A stretch of DNA of 12,963 nucleotides from CAYRCJ01 sp964422785 (GTDB taxonomy: Bacteria > Patescibacteriota > Minisyncoccia > UBA11713 > 2-01-FULL-45-33). Each line of letters begins with the position of its first letter. Positions within the stretch are counted from its first letter, which is position 1. The DNA lies in contig CAYRCJ010000020.1 of NCBI GenBank assembly GCA_964422785.1, positions 1-12,963 of the forward strand, read 5' to 3'. The notes under the pieces were generated by a model. That model was not told where the DNA came from, made no database searches, and worked only from the letters and a program-made list of their open reading frames with translations. The position numbers and the translations under genes are program-made. Positions 6,484-12,963 of the stretch are shown one piece after another.

Positions 6484-7604
6484 AAATACTTATTGCCACA
6501 GGAATTTTTCCGCCGGATATAGGGGGCCCGGCGACATACAGCAAACTTCTTTCAGAAGAATTGCCGCGGCATAATATTGATGTCGAAATTTTAAGTTTTG
6601 GAGAAGTGCGCCATTTGCCCACATTTGTCAGACACATTGCCTATGGCGTTAAACTTTTAAGGCGCGGCAGAAATGTTGATGTAATTTTCGCGCAAGATCC
6701 TTTTAGCGTCGGCCTTCCGGCGTCTGTCGCCGCTTTTTTGCTCCAAAAAAAGTTTATTTTAAAAATTGTCGGAGATTTCGCATGGGAACAATGGCAACAG
6801 AGCGCCGGCGGGCAAGAGGCGTGCGATAAGTTTATAACGCCGGACGAGTTTCAGGTCAGAAAATTTGATTTCGTTACAGAAATTATGAGAAGGGTTGAAA
6901 GATACGTGGCCCGCTCTGCAAATAAAATTATAGTTCCCAGCGAATATCTGAAAAAAATAGTTTCAATGTGGGACGTTGATCCAAATAAAATTTTTGTTAT
7001 TTATAACGCAGTTGATTTTAAAGAAATAAAATTTTCAAAAGAGGACGCGCGAAACGAGCTCGGCGTGTCAGGGAAAATAATTGTTTCCGCGGGAAGGCTG
7101 GTCCCCTGGAAGGGTTTCGGCATGCTCATAAAAATGATGGGCGGCCTGATTAAAAATTTTCACGATCTCCAATTGATAATTGTGGGAGACGGGCCGGAAA
7201 GGGAAAGTTTAAAATCTCAAGTTTCAAATCTGGGATTAAGCGGCAAAATAATTTTCACCGGATCTTTGCCGAAAGAAAAACTTTTATTGTATCTTCGGGC
7301 TTCCGACATCTTTGTTTTAAACACCGCCTATGAGGGTTTTTCGCACCAGATTGTGGAAGCCATGGCTTTGGGGTTGCCGGTTCTGACAACCTCTATCGGC
7401 GGAAACCCGGAAATTATTACCAGCGGCACAAACGGGTTTTTGGTTCCTTTTGATTCTGAAAAAGAGTTTCAAGAAAAAATATCTCTGCTGTTTTCTTCCC
7501 CAGAGTCGATTTCAACAATTTCGGTCCGTGGGAAAGATCGGGCCCTTTTATTTACCCGCGAGCGCCTTATTAACGAAGTGGTAAAATTTTTAAATACCTT
7601 ATGA
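6480..7604 (+). CDS. GT4-type glycosyltransferase, second of the cluster
   Basis: This 374-aa GT-B protein has the N-terminal motif ATGIFPPDIGGPATY (6-20), typical of group 1 transferases, with the glycine loop at 15-16. In the C-lobe SAGRLVPWKG (203-212) provides R206 and K211, VGDGPE (235-240) is present, and EX7E is E285-E293 (EGFSHQIVE). GGNPEII follows at 307-313. An insert at about 104-136, with EQWQQSAGGQEACDKF, is longer than in its neighbours and lies where acceptor specificity is often set (family knowledge; role inferred). Translation starts on the ATG inside the upstream stop and no Shine-Dalgarno is seen, so expression depends on coupling. It overlaps the following gene in the same ATGA manner at 7601-7604. 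Confidence 0.93.
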   Translation: MKILIATGIFPPDIGGPATYSKLLSEELPRHNIDVEILSFGEVRHLPTFVRHIAYGVKLLRRGRNVDVIFAQDPFSVGLPASVAAFLLQKKFILKIVGDFAWEQWQQSAGGQEACDKFITPDEFQVRKFDFVTEIMRRVERYVARSANKIIVPSEYLKKIVSMWDVDPNKIFVIYNAVDFKEIKFSKEDARNELGVSGKIIVSAGRLVPWKGFGMLIKMMGGLIKNFHDLQLIIVGDGPERESLKSQVSNLGLSGKIIFTGSLPKEKLLLYLRASDIFVLNTAYEGFSHQIVEAMALGLPVLTTSIGGNPEIITSGTNGFLVPFDSEKEFQEKISLLFSSPESISTISVRGKDRALLFTRERLINEVVKFLNTL

Positions 7605-8689
7605 AAGTTTTAATGTTAAGCGGGGATTTAAATATTTTTTATAATAGCTATTCGCCGGCGGCGAATCGTATGCGGGAATATGGCGCGGCGTTTGGCGTGG
7701 CCGATATCATTCTTTTTTTGCGGGATGAGGGCGGCAGGGATATTGAGCTTTCTCCCTCGGCCCGCGTTTACATGGTGTCCGGGCGCGTGATGCGATTTGT
7801 AAAAGGTTTTATCCGCGGCGTAGCGCTTATACATAAAAATCGATACGAGGTAGTGGTGGCGCAAGATGTTGAACACGCGGCGATCGCCTGGCTATTGTCG
7901 CTTCTTTATAAAATATCCTGGCAGATGCAGATTCACACCGACATTTTCAACAGATATTTTTGGGACGGATCTTTTACCAATAAATTGCGCACGATACTCG
8001 CGAAATTTTTACTAAAACGCGCAAGCCGCATCAGAGTGGTTTCCGGGCGCATCAAGAAATCTCTTGCGGCCTATGGCATACAGCCCGCGGCAATTACAGT
8101 TTTGCCAATTTTTGTCGATGTTGAGAAAATAAAATCAGCGCCGATCGCAACAGATCTTCACAAAAAATATCCGCAGTTTGATTTTATAATTTTGATGGCA
8201 TCGCGCCTGACTCGTGAAAAAAACATCGGTTTGGCGCTTGAGGCAATGGCCGAATTTCAAGAGAGTAATCCCAAATCACTCCTTTTGATAGTCGGGGATG
8301 GCCCGGAAAAAGAAAATTTAAAAATTAAAATTTCCGAACTTAAAGTGAACGATAACGTTATCTTTGAAACCTGGTCAGAGGATCTGATTTCATACTATAA
8401 AACATGCGATTTGTTTTTGCTTACCTCAAACTACGAAGGCTACGGGATGACTTTGATTGAAGCCGCCGCCGCCGGGGCAAAAATTATTTCGAGCGATGTC
8501 GGCGTTGCTCCCGAAATTTTGGAGGCGGAGAATATTTTTAAAGTTGGGGACAAAAATGACCTTATCTCAAAGCTAAAAAATGCGATCGCCGGCAGTATTA
8601 AACCGCCAAAATCAATTCCGCAACAAACAAAAGAAGAATACTTAAGGTTATATAAAGAAAGTTTGGAAAGCGCTGTATATGAAAGATAA
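7601..8689 (+). CDS. GT4-type glycosyltransferase, third of the cluster
   Basis: This 362-aa GT-B glycosyltransferase has its first lobe starting with MKVLMLSGD and SYSPAANRMREYG (17-29) in place of a GG loop, a variant seen where an Arg-containing loop faces the acceptor. AQDVEHA (87-93) follows the usual strand. The C-lobe has MASRLTREKN (199-208; R202, K207), VGDGPEKE (231-238) and EX7E as E279-E287 (EGYGMTLIE), then GVAPEIL (301-307). Catalytic and donor-binding residues are intact. It is a little shorter at the C-terminus than its neighbours. Its start is coupled to the previous stop, and its own last 11 bases overlap the start of the large fusion gene. Sugar and acceptor are not deducible. 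Confidence 0.92.
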   Translation: MKVLMLSGDLNIFYNSYSPAANRMREYGAAFGVADIILFLRDEGGRDIELSPSARVYMVSGRVMRFVKGFIRGVALIHKNRYEVVVAQDVEHAAIAWLLSLLYKISWQMQIHTDIFNRYFWDGSFTNKLRTILAKFLLKRASRIRVVSGRIKKSLAAYGIQPAAITVLPIFVDVEKIKSAPIATDLHKKYPQFDFIILMASRLTREKNIGLALEAMAEFQESNPKSLLLIVGDGPEKENLKIKISELKVNDNVIFETWSEDLISYYKTCDLFLLTSNYEGYGMTLIEAAAAGAKIISSDVGVAPEILEAENIFKVGDKNDLISKLKNAIAGSIKPPKSIPQQTKEEYLRLYKESLESAVYER

Positions 8690-11600
8690 AAAAACAAAAG
8701 TTTGCTATATTTTGCCTTTCTTTGACGAAAAAACCGATACTCATCTTTTTTATAATTACGAATTAATCAAAGAATCGGCGAAAAATTTGAATATTTTTTT
8801 AATACTCGAGCGCGCAAAGAGCGACCCTGGCCGTTTGGGTTGCGGATTTAAAGTGCAAAAATTTAAAAATCCGGTTTTAAGATTTTTAGAGTTGCTTTTT
8901 TACATCTCGTCCGCCAGATTGAGAGGTTACACAAATTTTTACACACACTATTCTTACTACGGCGCGCTTGCCTCGTGGCTTGTTGTTTTTATTTTCGGCG
9001 GCAAGGCGTTTTACTGGAATCGCGGGATGCCCTGGCTTTTTAAAAGAGGTTTTTTGGAAGAAAAAACTTTCAGGTTTATTTTAAGGCACACAATTTTGGT
9101 GACCGGTCCGGAATCTTTGGCTAAAGAATATCAAAAAATATACGGCGTAAAAAAATACGCGCTTTTATCCAATTGGATAGATTTTGAGCGGTATTCGCCG
9201 CAAAAATCAAAAGAAGAATACAAAAAAGATCTGGGCCTGGATACCTCCAAAAAGTATGTTCTTTTTGTCCACCATCTATCTGAAAGAAAGGGGGCTGATT
9301 TTATTTTGCCGGTTGCGGATAAGTTTGGCGAAAGTACTATTTTCCTGGTTGCCGGGGAAGGTCCCTATATGGAAAAACTTAAAAATCAAAATTTAAAAAC
9401 AAAAAATTTAGTGCTTCTAGGCAAAATTTCCCAGAGCGAAGTAAAAAAGTATTTTCACGCCTCTGATATATTTTTTATGCCATCTCGCGAAGAGGGATCT
9501 CCTCATGTCATTTTGGAGGCAATGGCATCAGGCACGCCTTTCGTGGCGTCACAGATCGGCGGGATAAGCGAGATCGTCTCGCCTTCGGCGCAGGAATTTT
9601 TATGTCCCGTAGGAAATATTGAGTGCTTCGCAGAAAAAATTTCAAAACTTTTATCGGATAGTTTTCTTTGCGGTAATATTCGCGGCGAGAGCCTGGATTT
9701 TGTGAAAAATTTCAGCAAAGAAAAAGCTGTTCAAGAATTCGCCGGTTTATTTTCTTCCAAAATTTATTATGTCGCGAATGCCAGATTCCCCACTGAAAAA
9801 GCGCACGGCATTCAAATGGCAAAAATGATTGAGGCGATGGTTGGCTCCGGAGCCGATATTGAAGTTATTGCGCCCAAAAGGGGCGCCGGAGGAGATGCCA
9901 AAGAATTTTATGGTTTAAGGCGCCAAATTTCTGTTACAAAACTGCCTGTTCTCAATACTTATGCGAGTGGAAAGCTTGGTTTCTGGGCCGCGTCCATTTC
10001 ATTTGCTTGGGGATATTGGCTTTTTTTGGTTTGGAAGAAAGTCCGGGGAGAAAAATTTATCGTCTACACAATTGATATAGACCAGTTTTCTTTTTTTATG
10101 GTGCCGTTTATCGGAGTACCTTACTTTGTAGAAGTGCACGATGCTAAAAAAAACGGATTTTTTTTCAACCAGTTATTTCAAAAAGCTTCCGGAGTTGTAG
10201 TTATAAACAGTTTAATAAAAGAAACCTTAATAGAAGAGTTTAAACTATGCGGGAATAAAATTATTGTCCATCCCAACGGAATAGACTTAGCGCAGTTTGA
10301 TTTAAATATTTCTAGGTCGGATGCCAAATCCCGGCTTCAGCTTCTAGCTGGAGAAAAAATTGCTTTATATGTAGGCAAGTTTTATGAATGGAAAGGGATG
10401 GATATACTGGCGGAAGCCGCCAAAAAAACTCCCGAAATAAAATTTTACTTAGTCGGCGGCTCAAAGAATGATTTGATAAAGGCAACCAAAGTTGAACATT
10501 GGCCGGAAAATATAATCTGCGCGGGGCAACGCGATTTTAAAGAAATCCCTCTGTGGCTTAAAGCGGCGGATGCTCTTTTGGTTTTGGGCACGCGGAAAAA
10601 CGAATATTCTTTCAAGCATACTTCGCCGATGAAAATGTTTGAATATATGGCTTCGCATACGCCGATTGTCGCCAGCGCCACCCCGGCAATACTTCAGATC
10701 GCGGGAAGCGCAGAAGTTGTTTTTTACGAGCCGGACAATGCCGGCGCGCTGGCGGAAAAGATAAGGCACACGATGAGTAACGCGCCTGAAACAAAATTTC
10801 TTGCTGACGCGGCATACAAAAAAGTAAAAATGTTTTCGTGGGATAAGCGCGCGACAAGCGTTTTGGAGTTTACAAAAATGGGCATTAATCGTTTCAAGAT
10901 AGGAATAACCTTGCATCCGTATGGAGAAAAAAAACCTGCCGGCTTGGGTAGAGCGGCTTTTGATATCGTGCGTTCGCTTTTAGAAATTGACGGAGAAAAC
11001 GAATACACTATATTTCTAAAAAATCCGGCCCTAAAAATCAATTTGCCCGCGGATAATTGGAGGGCCGCGAGCCTTACGCCTCATGCCGTGCGCCGGCTTG
11101 ACGTTTGCGTTTTTAATACTCCGATAATACCCTGGTGGTACGGATTTTTTGGCCACGCCAAAAAATCCGTAGTCATCGCTTATGATTTTGCGTATTTAAA
11201 ATATTCTCCCAATTTTTTGCTCAAACTTTATCATCGGTATTCATTGTGGCGGGCGGATTTGATAATTTCAATTTCAGAATTTACCAAAAATGAAATAATT
11301 AAAATATTTAAAATTCCCGAGAAAAAAATTGAGGTGATTTATTTGGGATATAAAAAAATCGGCACGATTGCGCCGGCGGAGATCGCGGGGTTGCCAGAAA
11401 AATTTTTCTTATTCATCGGTGCGATCAAAGAAAGGAAAAATGTTTTAGGGATTGTGGAATCATTTAATACCTTCAAAAAAAATCATCAAAATAATTACAG
11501 ACTTGTCATTGCCGGAAACGGATCCGGAGCATATTACGGAAAAATTATTAAATTTATCGAGGAAAACAATCTCAAAAACGATGTGATATTTTTGGGGCAG

Positions 11601-11936
11601 ATAACCGACAATCAGCTCTCGTGTCTTTATAAAAAAGCGGAAGCGCTTGTTTATCCGAGTTTCATTGAGGGTTTTGGTTTCCCTGTATTGGAGGCGATGG
11701 ATGCGGGACTTCCCGTGATTACTTCAAATGCGTCTTCCTTGCCGGAAGTGGCGGGCGAGGCCGCTTTATTGGTTGATCCGAGCGGTATCAATGAAATGGC
11801 ATCGGCGATGGCGAGAATCGTTTCTGATCCAAATCTGCGGGCGGATTTGATCCGGCGGGGATATGAGCAGGTCAAAAAATTCTCCTGGCAAAAAACCGCG
11901 GAAGACCTGAAACGATATATCGGCAAATTGTGTTAA
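8679..11936 (+). CDS. Fusion of three GT-B (GT4-type) glycosyltransferases
   Basis: At 1085 aa this is three times the size of a single GT4 enzyme, with three complete transferases in one frame. Module 1 (about 1-358) has LSNWIDFERY (163-172), SERKG (201-205), AGEGPY (225-230) and EX7E E272-E280 (EGSPHVILE). Module 2 (about 361-731) has FPTEKAHGIQMA (370-381), HPNGIDLAQF (531-540), KFYEWKG (567-573) and SPMKMFEYMAS (649-659), where E655 is the second Glu but the first EX7E position is His647. Module 3 (about 738-1085) has a fresh N-terminal start IGITLHPYG (741-749), AGLGRAAFDIV (754-764), SISEFTKNEI (864-873), GAIKERKN (914-921) and EX7E E997-E1005 (EGFGFPVLE). The linkers are only a few residues, with no stop or frameshift visible. 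Each module would transfer one sugar, so the protein could carry out successive steps. It starts inside the upstream gene, and its stop lies within a promoter for gmhA. Confidence 0.92.
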   Translation: MKDKKTKVCYILPFFDEKTDTHLFYNYELIKESAKNLNIFLILERAKSDPGRLGCGFKVQKFKNPVLRFLELLFYISSARLRGYTNFYTHYSYYGALASWLVVFIFGGKAFYWNRGMPWLFKRGFLEEKTFRFILRHTILVTGPESLAKEYQKIYGVKKYALLSNWIDFERYSPQKSKEEYKKDLGLDTSKKYVLFVHHLSERKGADFILPVADKFGESTIFLVAGEGPYMEKLKNQNLKTKNLVLLGKISQSEVKKYFHASDIFFMPSREEGSPHVILEAMASGTPFVASQIGGISEIVSPSAQEFLCPVGNIECFAEKISKLLSDSFLCGNIRGESLDFVKNFSKEKAVQEFAGLFSSKIYYVANARFPTEKAHGIQMAKMIEAMVGSGADIEVIAPKRGAGGDAKEFYGLRRQISVTKLPVLNTYASGKLGFWAASISFAWGYWLFLVWKKVRGEKFIVYTIDIDQFSFFMVPFIGVPYFVEVHDAKKNGFFFNQLFQKASGVVVINSLIKETLIEEFKLCGNKIIVHPNGIDLAQFDLNISRSDAKSRLQLLAGEKIALYVGKFYEWKGMDILAEAAKKTPEIKFYLVGGSKNDLIKATKVEHWPENIICAGQRDFKEIPLWLKAADALLVLGTRKNEYSFKHTSPMKMFEYMASHTPIVASATPAILQIAGSAEVVFYEPDNAGALAEKIRHTMSNAPETKFLADAAYKKVKMFSWDKRATSVLEFTKMGINRFKIGITLHPYGEKKPAGLGRAAFDIVRSLLEIDGENEYTIFLKNPALKINLPADNWRAASLTPHAVRRLDVCVFNTPIIPWWYGFFGHAKKSVVIAYDFAYLKYSPNFLLKLYHRYSLWRADLIISISEFTKNEIIKIFKIPEKKIEVIYLGYKKIGTIAPAEIAGLPEKFFLFIGAIKERKNVLGIVESFNTFKKNHQNNYRLVIAGNGSGAYYGKIIKFIEENNLKNDVIFLGQITDNQLSCLYKKAEALVYPSFIEGFGFPVLEAMDAGLPVITSNASSLPEVAGEAALLVDPSGINEMASAMARIVSDPNLRADLIRRGYEQVKKFSWQKTAEDLKRYIGKLC

Positions 11937-11939
11937 AAT
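11931..11939 (+). promoter_or_regulatory. Extended -10 promoter for gmhA
   Basis: TGT followed by TAAAAT (11934-11939, 5 of 6 consensus) makes an extended -10 that overlaps the TAA stop of the triple glycosyltransferase (11934-11936). No clear -35 lies 16-18 bases upstream, as is tolerated for extended -10 promoters. Predicted transcription starts about 25 bases before the gmhA ATG. Confidence 0.5.
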
Positions 11940-11957
11940 CTAGAGGGTATTTTGAAA

Positions 11958-11963
11958 AAGGAG
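11958..11963 (+). promoter_or_regulatory. Strong Shine-Dalgarno of gmhA
   Basis: AAGGAG at 11958-11963 stands seven bases before the ATG at 11971 and decides that start. It is one of the few strong ribosome binding sites in the window. Confidence 0.85.
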
Positions 11964-11970
11964 CTTAAAT

Positions 11971-12546
11971 ATGGGGATTAAAAAGATAAAGAGCGTTTTG
12001 GAGGAGGTTCAAAAGTTATCCGAAAGTTCTTTTCTCATGATTGCAGGAATCGAGCTTGCCTCATTAACCGTTGCCGACGCGATCAAGAACGGAAATAAGA
12101 TTCTTATCTGCGGAAACGGAGGAAGCGCCGCTGAGGCCCTGCATTTTGGAGGAGAGCTTGTGGGAAAATTTAAAAAAGAACGCAGGGCTCTTCCGGCGAT
12201 TGTATTGGGGGTCAATCTCTGCGCGTTGACCGCGGTTTCCAATGATTATGATTATGTCGATGCTTTCAGCAGGGAAGTGGAAGCGTACGGCAGCAGCGGC
12301 GATGTTTTGATCGCGTTAAGCACCAGCGGAAATTCTGAAAATGTTATCAAGGCGGTTGCTTCGGCAAATAAAAAAAATATTTCCACAATTGGTCTTCTGG
12401 GACGCGGAGGCGCGCTCAAAGAAATGGTGGACATCCCATTGACGGTTAATTCAAAGAATACCCCGAGAATCCAGGAAGTACATCTGATTTATGTACACAT
12501 CATTTCAGAAATCGTGGAAGAAATTCTTTTTGGGGATGGACAATGA
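11971..12546 (+). CDS. gmhA: Phosphoheptose isomerase (SIS domain)
   Basis: GmhA converts sedoheptulose 7-phosphate to D-glycero-D-manno-heptose 7-phosphate, the first step to activated heptose, in the cytosol. The 191-aa length matches the family. The SIS fold shows CGNGGSAAEALHFGGELVGKF (47-67; sugar-phosphate loop), ERRALP (70-75), ALTAVSNDYDY (85-95) and STSGNSENVIKA (117-128). The C-terminal TPRIQEVHLIYVHIISEIVE is key for the active site. Zinc and catalytic ligands known from the family are all present: H58, E62, Q168 and H176, with the right spacing (4 and 8). This favours GmhA over the related DiaA, and the neighbouring heptose kinase supports it. Translation starts after a strong AAGGAG. 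Its stop overlaps the next ATG (ATGA, 12543-12546), so the two enzymes are co-translated. Confidence 0.93.
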   Translation: MGIKKIKSVLEEVQKLSESSFLMIAGIELASLTVADAIKNGNKILICGNGGSAAEALHFGGELVGKFKKERRALPAIVLGVNLCALTAVSNDYDYVDAFSREVEAYGSSGDVLIALSTSGNSENVIKAVASANKKNISTIGLLGRGGALKEMVDIPLTVNSKNTPRIQEVHLIYVHIISEIVEEILFGDGQ

Positions 12547-12963
12547 AATTGCTGCCAAAAACGCTCGGCAAATTTTTTAAAGGCAAAAAAGTTCTCGTGG
12601 TCGGCGACATTATGCTTGATCACTATATTTACGGGACAGTGGATCGCATTTCTCCGGAAGCGCCCGTGCCGATTGTGCGTGTGACTGAAGATAAGTTTTC
12701 TCTTGGCGGAGCCGCAAATGTGGCGATAAACACACGGGCACTCGGAGCCGATACCGATATCATGGGAAGAATAGGCTATGGCGACAGCGCCGGCCAAACA
12801 GTTCTTCGTTTGCTGGAAGAAGCAAATATTGCCAGGGGAAAAGTTTTTGCCCATGAAGGCGCGCATACGGTGGAGAAGATCCGCGTGGCTTCCATGACCG
12901 GACATCAACTGGTACGGGTTGACCGCGAATACGACAACGCTTTGTCTGCGGACAAAGAAGGGG
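12543..12963 (+). CDS. hldE: Heptose 7-phosphate kinase, N-terminal part of HldE/RfaE, cut by window end
   Basis: The visible 140 residues are the start of a PfkB/ribokinase-type sugar kinase that phosphorylates D-glycero-D-manno-heptose 7-phosphate at C1, the step after GmhA. Family marks are VLVVGDIMLDHYIYG (17-31), the very characteristic RISPEAPVPIVRV (35-47), GGAANVAINTRALGA (55-69) binding the sugar, GRIGYGDSAG (75-84), and KIRVASMTGHQLVRVDRE (112-129). The RISPEAPVP stretch is diagnostic of the HldE/HldA kinase domain rather than ribokinase. The ATG at 12543 overlaps the gmhA stop. The kinase domain alone is about 310 residues, so more than half is outside. Whether it is a two-domain HldE with a cytidylyltransferase-like adenylyltransferase part or a stand-alone kinase (HldA) cannot be seen, and the gene symbol should be read with that reservation. 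Confidence 0.92.
   Translation, partial: MKLLPKTLGKFFKGKKVLVVGDIMLDHYIYGTVDRISPEAPVPIVRVTEDKFSLGGAANVAINTRALGADTDIMGRIGYGDSAGQTVLRLLEEANIARGKVFAHEGAHTVEKIRVASMTGHQLVRVDREYDNALSADKEG

Noticed and set aside
9740..9790. Separate gene for the second glycosyltransferase module
   Set aside because: There is no ATG or GTG with a ribosome binding site at the module 1/2 junction and no stop between the modules, so a continuous fusion is the simpler reading.
5347..11936. Glycosyltransferases as LPS heptosyltransferases, given the heptose genes
   Set aside because: LPS heptosyltransferases (WaaC/WaaF) belong to family GT9. The EX7E, SRL..K and GDGPE motifs here are of the GT4 type, so the donor sugar cannot be assigned as heptose.
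12489..12908. Minus-strand open frame of 139 codons at the right end
   Set aside because: It is antisense to gmhA and the heptose kinase, whose plus-strand frame carries diagnostic kinase motifs.

Overview
The window is a gene-dense, single-strand (all +) stretch of a small bacterial genome. The best guess for the host is a member of the Candidate Phyla Radiation (Patescibacteria, probably Parcubacteria-like). This rests on a compact SecD, a secreted lamin-tail-domain (LTD)/PKD surface protein with a C-terminal membrane anchor, nucleoside-2-deoxyribosyltransferase-like small proteins, very short intergenic gaps, and several starts without a Shine-Dalgarno sequence. That placement is inference; no rRNA or tRNA is present to settle it.

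Region A (1-2384) holds small cytosolic genes with a nucleotide-metabolism flavour. First is a 5'-truncated protein with a nucleotide-kinase-like front and a deoxyribosyltransferase-like back. It is translationally coupled (ATGA overlap) to a Nudix hydrolase with an altered Nudix box and is closed by a strong intrinsic terminator. Next comes an unrecognised small Cys-rich protein in its own transcription unit (consensus -35, extended -10, GTG start, second strong terminator). A second nucleoside-deoxyribosyltransferase-like protein follows.

Region B (2402-5319) is about export and the cell surface. It holds a full-length but compact SecD with no secF next to it, then a secreted LTD-PKD-LTD protein with a signal peptide and C-terminal membrane anchor.

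Region C (5347-11936) is a glycosyltransferase operon. Three stand-alone GT4-type (GT-B fold) enzymes are joined by ATGA overlaps. They are followed by a 1085-residue protein that is three complete GT-B glycosyltransferases fused head to tail, making six GT modules in 6.6 kb.

Region D (11940-12963) starts from its own extended -10 promoter, which overlaps the stop codon of the fusion gene. It encodes phosphoheptose isomerase (GmhA) and the N-terminal kinase part of HldE, cut by the window edge; these are early steps towards ADP-heptose.

Taken together, C and D look like a surface-glycan locus: GmhA/HldE would make an activated heptose and the GT modules would assemble an oligosaccharide. This may decorate a surface polymer or a secreted protein such as the LTD protein upstream. 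The triple glycosyltransferase fusion is the most unusual item. No mobile element, CRISPR array or RNA gene was seen, and no intergenic stretch exceeds 110 bases.
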